64,000 bases of DNA, taken from assembly GCA_033060915.1 (NCBI GenBank), contig CM065390.1, positions 15,925,001 through 15,989,000 of the forward strand. The letters run 5' to 3'. Source of the stretch: Euryodendron excelsum. Taxonomy: Eukaryota; Streptophyta; Magnoliopsida; Ericales; Pentaphylacaceae. Below are positions 11,366 to 24,010 of the stretch, piece by piece. Below the pieces are notes generated by a model that was not told the DNA's origin, made no database searches, and worked only from the letters and a program-made list of their open reading frames with translations. Within the stretch, counting starts at the first letter, position 1. Each line of letters begins with the position of its first letter. A program made the position numbers and the translations under genes.

Positions 11366-12055
11366 TTGGACCTACCCATTTTTAGTTTTGGCAGGCAAAT
11401 CAATCTTGATCAGGGCCGGGAGAAATTCCTTCATGTAATCACATGCAAATGTGGCTTCTTTGACAGGCACTTCTTTGTTGACATTGGAACAACAACTGAT
11501 TCGCCCTTGCAGTTATTTAAGAGGATATTTATTTGGACTGTAATAAATTATTTTTAATAAGATAAAATTAGAAAAGCAAAATGCCATGTTGCATTACCCA
11601 ACTTCAAAGACACTAATTGAGATTCTCTGTAGTTATTTATAAATTTTAAATTCTGGATCTCCTATCCACTTGACGACATTGATAATAAGTTTATCTCCGG
11701 TGACTCAATCGACTATAACGACTATTATCTTCGGAGATTCAATCTACGTGTTGCATCACGTGTGTTCACCCTCTAGTATATTAGAATAGATCTTTGTTCC
11801 TAATGGTGGCACCAAGGCCATGTTCTTTTCATACATGGTGAAGAACTCATTTGGTATCATTCAATTGAAAATTTTGCAAGGGAGAAAGCGAGCATTCAAA
11901 ACTTTAATTTAGACAGGGAAACAGGGATAGGGAGGGGAAAATATTAAAATTGTCCCCACCACAACTGATCCCAGGTCAGTCTTTCATCTATAAGATCAGA
12001 ATGTTTCAGGTTCTCATCTAAAAACAGAAGAAAAATAATCCATCTTGTTAAAACC

Positions 12056-15000
12056 TCACAATTCATCCTTCACATTGTCATCACTACTCTTTCGGCTCTC
12101 AATTTCGTCAGAACCTTCAGATTTCTGTGAAGCTGGTTTCTGGAGCTTGAAAGGAATGGACGCGTGCTTCTTGAGGAATTTGTAGAATGCCACTACCTTA
12201 CGGTCAATATCAACAGTGATCTGCAAAACATGGACATCATACAAGGCAAAGTCAGAAAATTTGTTGTAAGGCATATGCTGATACTTTAGTAAAAATGGGA
12301 AGAGAATAATAGGAATTGAAATTTCACTAACCGGGTCAAAGCTCTTATTGCCGGCTGGGAAGAAAAGAAGAGTCGGGAAACCTTCAGCCTGCAAAAGCAA
12401 AGCAAACAAATTTCATCCACGCAATTGACATGAAAAAGATCTCCCTTATTTAGATTTCCATATGGTTACATATATTGATTTAGCATCAGTGCCATCGATA
12501 ACTAACCTCAAACCTCTACATGCAGAAGCAGAAATGACAAAAATACAGAGCATGAGCATGATGCATTTAAAAGTGGCAATGGCTGGCATGTCATCTGCTT
12601 TAGACATCACTTGAGAAGCGAACCGTGAAAAAAGAATTAACGAAAATTGAATTATGGTGAAGTTCTGGTCTTGTTGCAGTAAACTCAACTCCAAACAAAA
12701 CTCAATGGTCAGAACATTGACAAAATAATTTGATGTATAGATTTTTTTTATTTATTTTGGGTGCAAATTTGCTGTATACTTTGTCAACATAACAGATGGG
12801 CTAATTCACATAATTGAGAGGAAAACATAGCAAAGGAAATTCCTTTCCCATCGCTTGACTCTCAAAGTTCCACTCAAAATACTCTCAGGCCGTGTAAGAC
12901 ATTTTTTGTGGCCTATATTTTCTGCTAGAATTGAGGAGAAGTGCTATAGAATCAAGCCTCTCCATCCATACAATTGAATCTCCTTAAGCCTGAGCCAAAG
13001 GATTAGCTATCCTAGTTTTCTTCTTTACTGGTATGATAAAATGAGCAGCTGAAGAATGAACCATCAAGAAAAAAGAACATTATAACTAAAGGTGCTTTCC
13101 CTTTTAAGTATACATATATATATACACACATATACATATCATACCTTAGCCCTGGGGTGCTCATTTTTGGTCCCGTCCATCTTGGCAATAACAAGTGAAT
13201 CGATGCCCCTCAGATGCTTGGCAAGCTTGTTGTATATTGGCTCCAGTGCTTGGCAATGTCCGCACCAAGGAGCATATACCTGATTTAAAGACCAGAAAAC
13301 AAAGGTCACAACCAGACATCAAAATAAATCATAAGTCTATACATGCTGATGATTATTACCTCAAGAAGAACATCCTTTGACTCATCCAAAACTATTTCAT
13401 CAAAGTTACCGCCAACCACAATTTTTACGTCCCCATCATTCTGCATCAACCCATACATGGACAAGAAGTTTATTAGAGGCTTGAGATTGCATATCAAACA
13501 CCAGGAAAATTAAGTCCAATGACTTACTGTCTCTGGAATTGGATCCGACTTATCGAAAGGCTTAAGCTTGTTTTCCAGGAAGTCCTCAGCAAATGACTAC
13601 AAGATACGACAGAGATCATATAACATGAAGAATATATCTTTCCAGACTTGATGAAAATTGAAGAAACTGTTCAGTATATTTCTTAGTCCCTCTAGTCCAA
13701 CACAAAATTAGAAGAATAACATACGAAAAGAAAAAAATCGTATGTGAACCTTAATGCTGCGTAAGGTCAATTCATTGTCTAATACAAACTTCTTGGCATC
13801 ATCGCTTCCCGTGTATGCAAGCACCTGTGTATGCATGGACAGCATCCAAAATTTTTATTTACTCCATGTTCGCAAAGTAAAATTAACAAGGATGCTTTAT
13901 ATACAGGGGAAAGAATGTCTGAACTAGAGGAGAAAGAAGACAATAGGAAAAACTCACTCTTGGAGCATCTCCAGCAACACCAAAGTAATCTGAAACTGTT
14001 TTCCCAACATTCTCATTGTCGATTTCCACATAAACAAAGATGAGCTTCAAAAAATAAATAGAAAAATCTATTAACAATAACTTAAATGGAAAATCAGTTG
14101 CTGCAAGATCCGGATATATCCAACATCTGGAGATCTTAGGTTCATGTGCACCTAACATAAAAGAGACATTGAGAGAGATGTGATATACAGGAAAATTCTC
14201 TTCATTCCTGAACAGTGCCACCTGCTGATATGAGACTCATGTGATGAGACTCATACGAAAAAGTCCACTTTCATGTACTTCAAACTTGTACAGGACTAGT
14301 CTACCATTGGGTACAAAAGCATTCTATGGCTAAAACTTTTATAGAATCAAATGTACTTGAATATCTACATTCTATTTGTGATGAAAAATGAAAATATCAT
14401 TTGAAATCTCAGAAACATAATACAAACTTAAGCACTTGCAAGATGCTTGCCAATATTGTTGAAAATAAACTACTGAGGACAACTTTAGTCCAAAAAATGA
14501 AGGAAAAAAAACAATTGAGGACAACGTCACAGTTCTCTTCCACTTCAAAACAAACCAAACTCCCAACCAAGCATCACATCGTTACATCCCATGCAAAAAA
14601 GCAGAGAACAATCAAATCCAAAGCTGCCAAGCTACCATACAATATTAAGAAAACTAATATAGGGACTCTGTTGCCCCTTAACACCTAAAGGATTGTTTGG
14701 AATGCAACAATTCCTCTTAATTAGATGATTGAATGTAAATTCTTTGTTCTTCACCACCATCCAAGATAGAAAAGCAACTACCTTGGCCACTAGTGGCTCC
14801 CCACCAGTAATTTCACAAAGAACACATTTAGAGCCAATTTTGCAAACTTGGGACAGAAACTGATTAGAAATGGAAGAGGACATATTCTGAGAGATCAAAA
14901 ATGTCTAAATAATTATTTTCATAGGCAACTCTGTTAGTTTGGCTGTTGGGTGAGATTTGCTTATGTTCTCTATCTCCAGTTTTGTCTGCGTATTGTCTGC

Positions 15001-17948
15001 TTTTCATTTTATCCAATGACTGTTCATAATCTTGTCCTCAAAAGTAAAATTAAAGAAATAGGAGAAAAGTAACCAATATATTCCCTTTCAAAATGCAATA
15101 AAATAAGCAGTAATTATTTTTATAAAATCACCTTTCCCTTGAAGGCTTTTGCTGCCTCTTGGAATATAGGCATAAGCTTCTCTGAATCATTGGAAGTAGC
15201 AAAAAGCATCAACTGAAACAAAAAAATAAAAAGGATCTGTAAAAACAGTAAAATTTTGAAGAACTCCTTATGTAAAGAGAAGCAACATTAGTATAAGGTA
15301 ATACCTGCTTCTTAATTGGATGCTCAAATATTAGTGGAGCACTCTCCCTGGTAAAATTGGTCACCAAAGGAAGCTTGTTCTCATATACAAATTGTGCTAT
15401 TGCTGATTTGGTGAATTGTCCACCTGTAGTCATAACTGAAAGTGTGAGTGAAGATTTTGGGCATCATAACTGGAAGTGTGAGTAAAGATTTTGGGCAACA
15501 TAAATTTGAAGTGTCTTAACCATTGAGATGATGAGGAAACTAACCGAAGTGGCTAATCTTTTCAGCCTCCTTCTTCAGCAAGACCAGAGCTGGGCGTTTG
15601 GCTTGGGGATCAATGTGGAAAAGTTTTGCGACTTTGGGATTAGCAGTTTGATAGAAGCTCACATCATCTTCCAGTTTTGAAGCAGCAGCCAGCTCCTCAC
15701 TCTGTGGACCCTGCATATGTTGTTGGAAATTGGATTGAAAAACAAAATAATAAAAAAGCAGTGTTTGTACTTAAAATACTTTCACTCCATAATGTGACCA
15801 AGTTTAAATTGTCGAAGTTCAAAAGACGCTCAGACATTTCACTACACATTATGGAATTAACCATTTATGACTTCTCACATACTCCACAACTGGACTGGTG
15901 ATATTCGACTTGGAAATGGAAACCTGATCATTAACTAAAAAATGTGTGATCTGAGCAAGAAAATCTGAATAAACTTAAAACTTCAAATTGGCTTTTTGTT
16001 GTCAAACTTGAATAAAACAAGCCTGTAAACAGCTAATCAGCTGATGAGAGTAAGCTTTCGAATTCATAGTCTTATAGTTAGCAAGCGAATGCAACTTTAT
16101 ATGCCCTCATGAAATTAGGATTCATAATATATGCATCCCAAAAGTATCAGAAGGACAAAAATTATGAAAAGGCACTAGTAAAACTAAAGGCATTTTATCA
16201 ATTTATGGTTGTTCAAATTTCCCTTATTTTTTAGACAATCGCTAGTGGCACGTGGTCCAGCTGTTTTAGAGCATGCAAAAGAGTGACATATAAGTGATAT
16301 AGAACTTGTGTGCATTTCAAACGGGTAACTACTAGGTAATTTTATAATTTAAGGGTTTGGATGTCAATCACCCAACAGGTACAAAAAAAAGTCCCAGTTG
16401 AGATTGAGGAAATACCACAAGACTGTCAAGGAAGGCCACAACTACTTTAGATTCAGCAGTAGATATCCCTTCTGCTTCCTCTACTGTCGTGACGTTGTAA
16501 ATACCTGGTCCCGTCTTCTTCTTCACCCAGTTCACGATAGCATCCCTACAAAGTAAACCATGAGGTAAGAAGCATAGACATGCACACGCGACACAAACAC
16601 AAACACGACACTACGTGCATGACAAAAATATAAATTTTATAATCTTGTGTCATATATATAAATATTTTAATTAAGGTAATAAAAAATTACAAGATAATAC
16701 TATTGTTGTGTTTAGAAATTGAATTTATCAAGAATAAATAAATAAATAAAAGTTAAGAAAAAAGAAAACAAAATGAGATATTCCAAATCCTTATCTATTT
16801 TCTTTTTATGTTCTTTTAGGTTTTACTTTCTCAAACAATTAAACGTACGATATAATTTTATATTTTATTTTTTCATCAAATTCTTGATTCAAACATAGCA
16901 CAACTAAATTTAAAACTATAAAAAACAATGTATTTCATAACTTAAACTTTAAAATAAATATAAATTAATATTATTTTTATGTTACAATTAAATTCTAAGT
17001 TATTTTCTTTAAACTTTCATTGTGTTTTATTTGTTTTTAAGCAGCGGACATTGTGTTCGTCAAATATATGAAACACGTCCACTTCTAAAAAAAAAATTAA
17101 AAATAATAAAATATGTATAGATGCGTCTCGGCAATAAATACTTCTACCTTCCATTTCAACATGAAACAACCATCGTCATCTTACTATCTCATTAATTTCA
17201 TAAAGCAGCCTTATTTTATACAGTTTCTTAGGTCCGATTGTGTACTTGTCATTGTTGTCAACATTTTCTCAAAGAAGTGAGCCAAAGAATTCTGATTTGT
17301 TTCCTCTTTTTTTCTCAGCGACCAAAGAGAGGCTAAACACAATTCAAAATCAAAACTCAAGAAAAGGAAAACGCAAAAAAGAAAAGAAACTTACTTGGTC
17401 CTCTGGCCGGGATAATCCTTGTGAACGCCATCAATGAAGAAATACACAGTCGGAAACCCCTGAATTTCATACTTCTGCGCCAGCTCACTCTCCTCCGTCG
17501 CGTCCACCTTCGCAAGCACCGCCTCGCCCTTCAACTCAGTTGCGGCCGCCGCGTACTCCGGCGCCAGGGACTGGCAGTGTCCGCACCACGGCGCGTAGAA
17601 CTCCACCATCACGTACCGATTCTTCGATATGAAATCGCTGAAATTCGAGGCCTTCAACACCGCCACGTCCTGCTCATCAACAACAGGCATCGAAGGCGCC
17701 TCGTGATTGCCGGAACCGGAGGTCTCCTCCTCGAGGTCCTCTTTGTTCTCCAAGTCTCCATTCTCTCCGCCGCTGTGGTGGTACGGATCTGGATGTGACG
17801 ACACGGCGTCGTCCTCCTCGAGAAAACTGAGATCCTCATCGTCGTCGGCCTTGGTCGGCGACGAGTCCTCGGAGAGAGTCACAGAGCAAAAAGCGTTGAA
17901 TAGAATGAGAACTGAGAGAGAGAAAATTAGAAGAGCTCTAGCCGCCAT
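12056..17948 (-). CDS. PDIL1-4: Protein disulfide isomerase-like 1-4 type, complete 12-exon gene
   Basis: An ER oxidoreductase that makes and rearranges disulfides in secretory proteins. Exons (minus strand): 17948-17395, 16545-16416, 15710-15545, 15423-15305, 15212-15132, 14044-13958, 13824-13750, 13596-13528, 13440-13360, 13279-13145, 12388-12332, 12220-12056. All junctions are GT-AG and the total is 1719 nt, giving 572 residues with no frame conflict. The protein has a signal peptide (residues 1 to about 26), an acidic N-terminal region (about 27-95), thioredoxin domain a with CGHC at 122-125, two redox-inactive b domains, domain a' with CGHC at 460-463, cis-proline motifs GFPT in both a domains, and C-terminal KDEL. 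The acidic extension and exon layout fit the plant PDIL1-4 group. An NFS glycosylation site is at 102-104. Transposon debris lies in intron 1. It appears functional. Confidence 0.96.
15431..15498. repeat. 34-bp tandem duplication in PDI intron 3
   Basis: Two 34-bp units begin CATAACTG(A/G)AAGTGTGAGT and end GATTTTGGGCA. They lie just outside the acceptor of exon 4 and do not touch coding sequence. Confidence 0.8.
16566..17146. mobile_element. GGACACG-type MULE-like element in PDI intron 1, with a nested MITE
   Basis: The left end (TAAGAAGCATAGACATG) and the right end on the opposite strand (TAGAAGTATTTATTGCCG) are degraded versions of the 551-1228 element ends, and ACACG motifs cluster near both. 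A family 2 MITE-like block (about 16710-16905; left TGTGTTTAGAAATTGAATTT, right TTGATTCAAACATAGCAC) lies inside. It is a diverged, old insertion that leaves the splice sites intact. Confidence 0.5.
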
Positions 17949-18035
17949 CGTAAATGGCGGTTTCAGACAATGTAGAGAGAGGAAGAGAAAGATTTCAAAA
18001 CCTGAGAATCGGTTTCGAAAGTGATGAAAGAGAGT

Positions 18036-18044
18036 TAATTTATA
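18036..18044 (-). promoter_or_regulatory. Candidate TATA box of the PDI gene
   Basis: The minus strand reads TTATAAATTAA about 90 bases upstream of the PDI ATG. This places a start site near 18010 and a leader of roughly 60 bases, which is reasonable for this gene. Confidence 0.5.
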
Positions 18045-18123
18045 ACAGATGAAAGCGAGAGAGTGTCGCGACAATCACAGACTCACACTTCGCACGTTGA
18101 CTGTAATCTTGAGTTCATGCTTG

Positions 18124-18131
18124 TGACGTGG
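18124..18131 (+). promoter_or_regulatory. UPRE-like element TGACGTGG upstream of the PDI gene
   Basis: TGACGTGG matches the plant unfolded-protein-response element consensus TGACGTGR, bound by ER-stress bZIP factors of the bZIP60/bZIP28 group. It is about 180 bases upstream of the PDI ATG. A CACGTG G-box follows at 18187-18192. Both suit an ER folding enzyme induced by ER stress. The match is by consensus only; no full ERSE (CCAAT-N9-CCACG) was seen. Confidence 0.5.
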
Positions 18132-18667
18132 TGACTGGATTCGCGTGGCGCTTCGGTTACGAGAACTCGAACGAATGGGAGTTTTCCACGTGTGTGAAGT
18201 GAGTCACCACTGTCCGAACCCGTTTTATTTTCGCCTTTGTGACTTTATGTTCAAATTAAAAAATCAAAACTTTAATTTTTGTTGAAAAAAAATTCAGTGA
18301 AATATAGCACCCTTGATTTTAAATACTAATTCTACCATGATTTTTAACATCCATATATTTGATAGGTCCGCACAATAAAATTTAAATTTTAGTAGCACTA
18401 ATTGATATTGCCACATAAGCTAAAATTTATCCTTAAATTTTAACTGAATTTTCAAAAAAAATTAATTAAATATAAATATCTAGTTTTCAAATTCCAAATT
18501 AATTAGAATTTTTCAAAATCTACCATATATACCGACTTTCAATCAAATTTTTTCCAATTCAACTTCAACAAATGCAAATTCCATTAATTGTTTCGAATTT
18601 GAAATTTTTTTATTTAATTGGAAAATTTTAAAAGCAAAAAAAAAAAATAGTGATTCTTTTAAGGATG

Positions 18668-18838
18668 TTGTTATATAACTAGAAAATTCATACATAATTT
18701 TTATACAAAATTATGTGAAAGAATAAGAGTTTTTCACTTTAAAGCAAAACAACCATTGTGTTGGATGTCAATTTCAAAATTATTATTATCAAATCATTCT
18801 GGTAGATTTTCTGTATAAATTTTGTATAAATAGCATTT
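18668..18838. mobile_element. MITE, family 1
   Basis: The left arm has TTTTTATACAAAATTATG and the right arm TGTATAAATTTTGTATAAAT in inverted order, with CACTTTAAAGCAAAACA in between, as in the 9130-9305 copy. Confidence 0.6.
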
Positions 18839-20134
18839 TCCTTTAATTGAAAAGGGATAAACTAAATTTTAAAACTTAAATGACTGCATTAATAGTCTAT
18901 TTGTTTGGTATGAGCCATATCCCAAAACATAAATGACTGCATTTATATTTTATTTGTTCACATTGATACCGTTACATATGAAAAGGGTGACACAACAAAA
19001 AAACAAAAATGGATGTGAAAACAATTTCATTTGTTCTTTTGTTCAGTGGTGATGGATAGAGGCCTAGAAAGCACGGGCCTTGCCCGTTTAGAGGTCGGCC
19101 TGGCACCACGGACCGTGGGGGGCCTGGCCCTTGGCCAAGTCTGGCCCATTAAACCGCCTAAGCAGGGGATTCATTTAGTTTCCAACCATTTAAGCAAATA
19201 TAATTGAATAAAACCATCAATTTAAGCCGTTAAGGACCCATTTTCCAAAATTTCTCTTCCTAGGGAAAAAAAAAAAATTAACATATATGGATGGAGCGGA
19301 AGAAGTTTTGAGAATTCAAGAGCAGTAAGTGATTCCCTCTGGGACAGTGAGAATAGTCCTTTCCTTCCCAAACTCCCTCCAGCTTAGGTAAAGCCAGAAT
19401 TTATTATCGATGTTTTTTTTTTTTTTTTATAACGCATTCCAGACTTTCGATCGATTATTCTTTTGAACTCGTATACGCCCCGTCCCACGAGCCATATTTA
19501 AGATTTCATGTTTTCTAAAATGTATCAAAAATAAAATTATTTAGAGTCATCCCTCTGTCTGTCATTATCGAGGAAAACTAGTCAATGCTCAATTCCGCTA
19601 CTATAAAAAGAAAATTTTGGTAACTACTGGCTTAAAGTGATGATACTCCTATAGTAATAATTTATGAACCAATGAATTTTCTTAATATTTGTTTGTCATT
19701 AAATCAAGATATTATAAGTTTTGTAAATGTTGAGAAATTTATACTCAAGAAATTGGAGTTCTGATGGATAAAATTTGTGCTTGCGATATCATGGAAATTT
19801 TAAAAAGTAATTTCAGGCAGAAAAAAATTAAAAGAAATTGAAAGAAAATAAACCATTAACATTAGCAATGCTTACAAGGACTATCCAAGTTTAAGAATTT
19901 AGAGTTTGAGGTTTACAAACATTTGTTCTAGAATATGGGGTTGATGAGTTAAAAATCATGGAAATCATCGTATTATTTATCTTTTTATGCTCATTGCGTT
20001 TGAGGGGGAAAGAAGTAACATTAGTTTTACAGTTTTTGGGAGTACCATATAAAGTTATTCATTAATTGTTTTGAATTTAGTAGTCATGTTTTGTAGATTT
20101 CAAATTCTTAAGATTTAAAACATAAATTCTAATT

Positions 20135-20710
20135 TCAGATTTTAAATTATTTCTCAAGGATATTTCAAGTAAAGCATTAAATTCATATATTAGCATTGAA
20201 TTCTACTTTCTTTCTTTGAGAAAGTGATAATTTCTTTGAAAATAGTTTGACAATAACCTATCAGAGTATTAAATAACATATGTGGCATTAAGTGCTCCCA
20301 TACAATTGCCTTAGGGCCACGTTTGTTTTTGGGATAAGATAATGTGACATAATTAATTTTTTTAGACAAATAATACTGATTGATTAATTCTATTATGGTA
20401 TGAACAAAAAAAACCCCAAACATAAGAACACATTAGTCATTTTGACCTTTATCCTCAATAAAGTACTCCTTTAAAGATTTTTGTTGTTTTGAATTTAGAA
20501 ATTTGGAGGTTTCAATTTTATAATATTTGGAAAATAACTTACAAGATCATATTTTAAATTATTTTTTAAGGGTATATCAAGTAATACATTAAATACATTT
20601 AATAGCACTGAATTCTACATACTTTGTTTGGGTAAGGCATAATTTCTTTTAAAGGGTTCGACAAGAATCAATTAAACCATTAAATAATATATATGGCACT
20701 ACTATTCTTT
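20135..20710. repeat. Diverged direct repeat, period about 415 bp
   Basis: The block near 20135-20295 (AAATTATTTCTCAAGGATAT, then TAGCATTGAATTCTAC and TATGTGGCA) recurs near 20550-20705 (AAATTATTTTTTAAGGGTAT, TAGCACTGAATTCTAC, TATATGGCA). The spacing and order of blocks are kept. The origin is unknown. Confidence 0.5.
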
Positions 20711-21280
20711 TAAAGAATATTAATAATGAGCATTAAATAATAAATGTGGCCCTAAATCATATAGTGGTTTAACAATAATATTTTTCATAATGGAGTAAGT
20801 ATCTAATTACCTTATTAAATAATAATAGCATTTTCTCTTTTCTAAATAAATTGACAAGACAAATTCACCACTTCAAAAGAATTCAAACGCAATAGCATAG
20901 CCAAAAAAATATTGAATTTGATACAATGAATCTCATAAATATGTTGCGTACCTAATGAATTCAAAGGGATATACTACCTACCTACTAAAAAAAAATTTCT
21001 CATAATTTTTGACGTGAAACTTTGAAATTATATTGCTTTATTCGTCAATAAAGTCAAAATTTTAGATTTAGAAAGGATGCAAGGTTTTTTTATTCATTTT
21101 GGTTTGAGTTGTGGTTCTACTATTCTTTACCTCTAAAATACTCTCAATGTCTATCTCACACTCACCCCGCATAGCACAATCTTGGCGTTACTATAACATA
21201 AAGTTGACAATATAGTCGGAGCAATTTTAATTTTTTTTCAAAATAGTTTTATATACAAAAACACCTTTTATGTTGACACA

Positions 21281-21457
21281 TGGTCAGATAATATTGAGTA
21301 CTCGATAGTAATCTCTATTAAATGGTGACACGTAGTGTGTGAATACATCAACAAGTCTCTCCACTACTCCACTAACTCAAGTTGCTGATATATTCACACA
21401 CCATGTGTCACCATTTGATAAAAATTACTACCGAGTACTTAGTACTACCTGACCACT
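21281..21457. mobile_element. Foldback MITE with arms of about 75 bp
   Basis: The arm at 21281-21353 (TGGTCAGATAATATTGAGTA and onward) is the inverse of 21381-21457, which ends TACTACCTGACCACT. Shared inner landmarks are GAGTACT, AAATGGTGACACG and GTGTGTGAATA. The loop is about 27 bases. No coding capacity. Confidence 0.75.
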
Positions 21458-23035
21458 GAATTATTTTTCCTAACCATGGGGCAATTTTTTCAATTTCAGA
21501 AAAGTATCTAAGCAACACCAAGATAATAAGACCACCCAAGCATGATTGTAAACATTTTTGTTTTGCAAAGCCAAGATATGATTTGGGTCATAATTAAAAA
21601 TATCAGAAACTATGGTCATTTTCATTCATATCATGAGATGCCAGCATGCATTTGGTACAGGCAGTTGGTTGTTTACACAGAAATTACTATTAAAGCAACC
21701 GAAAAACTGGAAATTATTCAATGGCCCACCAAGTGTTATTCATCCCTCACCAGATAAAATATTTGAACCCAACTAATAAGAGATTCTACCATTATGCCAA
21801 TTAGAGAGTAAGAGTGTGGTGCTCTAAAAGTACTAAATAAATTTTTTTAAAAATAACAGCACAAGTTAAAATTATTGACTTTTTTTATTATTTTTTATAC
21901 ATAATATTTAGGTATTTGATCAACTAGTTTCTTTGAGCTCGTGCTGCCACATGAATAATGTAAATTTGGTGCGTTACATAACCAATAGCCGTCATAGAGT
22001 GAAAAGGAATTAAACGTGAGCTAAATACTAACATGTTCACATTTAAAGACTACCCATTAATTGGAGCATTAAACTGGGACAGTGACAACCCAACTCCTCC
22101 ACTCCCAGCTACCTTTGGGTGCGTTTGGGGGAGATCACACTTTATTTACTTGCAGCCTGTTTGCAACGTGGAGGAGGTAAGGAAATGGGTAATTTAAAAA
22201 TTTTTCTTTTTCTTGTTTGATTCTGTCTAGGATGAAAAGGAAAGGGGAAAAGAAAAAAGAAGTAAAGAGAAAAAAATAGTCACTCTCTCATCTTTCCTTC
22301 TATTTTCTTTGGCTCTTATTTTTGTTTTCTTTTATTTTTTTCTTCTTTTTAGAGGACAAGTAATTAGTTTTGTTTTTGTATTCTATATTTTTATTATTTT
22401 TTATTACTTTCCACTTATAATTCAAGTATTATGTAATTACTTTGTTAATTTAATGTCAATATTTTGCTGATGGAATAAAATGCAAAAAAAAAAAAAAAAC
22501 AAAAAAGAATTATGTGCCACCATGCATACTGCAGCCATTGAACTCCTATCATAATTATCAATAAAAGACACCTGGTTCTTACAGGGGCCGTAGGCCCCCT
22601 TAGAAAGCCTCAATTGAAAAGTCTAACAAAAACTTGGATCAGGGGTTACTTAAATTACATTTATTATTATACCCCAAAATAATTTCGAAATTAAAACCAT
22701 ATAATCTCTTCATTGTTAAATTTTTTACGAGGAGAAAATCTTAATCAAAGTTCAAATAGGTAGTTTAACACTGTTAGGATTAAGAATTTAATAATGAACA
22801 AGAAAAAAATTGAGGGCAAAGTGAACAAATTTTTTTTTAATTTTGTTCTTTTGTTTTTTTGACTTTTTATTTTTCTTTGTTTTATTATTCTTAATAAATT
22901 CGTGTTCCAAAACAACACTCGAGCAAATGTTCAGTCTAATGATAATTAGACTGACCTTCCATGACGTATATTGAAATGTAAAATAATTACACTGACCTTC
23001 GTATGTTGAAATGTAAAATAGTACCCTTCACATTT

Positions 23036-23632
23036 TAATAATTACACTGCATACCCTTCGTTGAGGATGGGGATGGCTGTGTAAGATTTGGTTCTTAACC
23101 CAACTCAAACTCTGAGTTAACTCAGTGCTACACTTACTAAATGCTGAAGAAATTCAGAGATGAAGGTTTCACGCAAAGAGAGGGATCTGTTAGAAGGGGC
23201 TGGGATGGCGACGGTCCCGGTTGGGATTCGGGGAAGGCAAAGGAGGAATGGTGACCGTAGTGAGGCTGTGGGGTTGGGCCTGTGATGGTGGTGGATGAGG
23301 AAGTGGTGGTGTTGGTGGAGTAGGTGGCGGTGATGGAGAGGGGAGCTTGGGGATTCTAGGCAAGAGACATGAGAGAGTGAAAGAGAAGGTGGCAGTGATG
23401 GATGATGGAGATGGGGTGTTGATCTGCAAGTGTTACTCAGAGAGAGGAGAGACGAGGAAGGAGAGAGATGAGGAGCGAGGGTATTATTTTTTACTGTTTA
23501 TCCAATTTTTTATTTTTATTTGTATCGTATTTAAATTATGTCCAAAAAGTTAGGGTAAAAATGTAATTAAATAAATAAAGTTAACACTGTTTTCTGACAA
23601 AAACTAACAAAGCAGATCAGTGTAATTATAAA
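23036..23632. repeat. Possible non-autonomous element with TAATTACACTG inverted ends
   Basis: TTTTAATAATTACACTG at the left and CAGTGTAATTATAAAAA at the right are inverted copies; another AATAATTACACTGACC lies at 22982. The interior has a G-rich stretch (23190-23430) giving open frames of low-complexity, proline-rich composition. I regard these as compositional, not genes. Confidence 0.35.
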
Positions 23633-24010
23633 AAGGTTAAAAATAGTGTTTTATATTCCAATAAATCCCAAAAAAAGTCAGGTAATTTGCCTTTTTACCT
23701 AACGTGACATCTTCAACCAATAAAATTACTTCAACAAGTTAGTATTTATTATAATCACCACAAAAATTAGAGTAGTTTTCTTGGTATTTTGGTGATGAGA
23801 ATTTTAAATTAATGCCCAAGTAAATTTATTTCATCGGCTAAATTTTTACTTGGAAAAATGGGATATATGAAAAACAAGACATATAACTTTATTTGGCATT
23901 ATAATTTATTAATACCATACTTCCACTCCATGCAAAATAAAAGTCACCCCAAATATCCAGATTAATACCTAAACACATTAATTAATTAACATTTTTCTCA
24001 CACCATTCAC

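Larger units (their letters stand above)
18200..23185. other. AT-rich intergenic DNA with MITEs and old repeats
   Basis: No gene is recognised. The stretch holds a family 1 MITE (18668-18838), a GC-richer block at 19060-19160 (GGCCTGG and CCCGTTT motifs, probably a transposon end), a diverged direct repeat at 20135-20710, a hairpin element at 21281-21457, and poly-purine/poly-pyrimidine stretches at 22190-22500. Confidence 0.5.

Noticed and set aside
14232..14262. Short ATGAGACTCAT duplication in PDI intron 5
   Set aside because: Too short to treat as more than chance slippage.
17421..18024. Open frames overlapping PDI exon 1 in other frames
   Set aside because: Shadows of the GC-rich first exon; the PDI frame has signal peptide, CGHC and matching splice sites.
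23190..23553. Proline-rich (minus) and mixed (plus) open frames
   Set aside because: Low-complexity G-rich DNA inside a likely non-autonomous repeat; no domain, no splice support.
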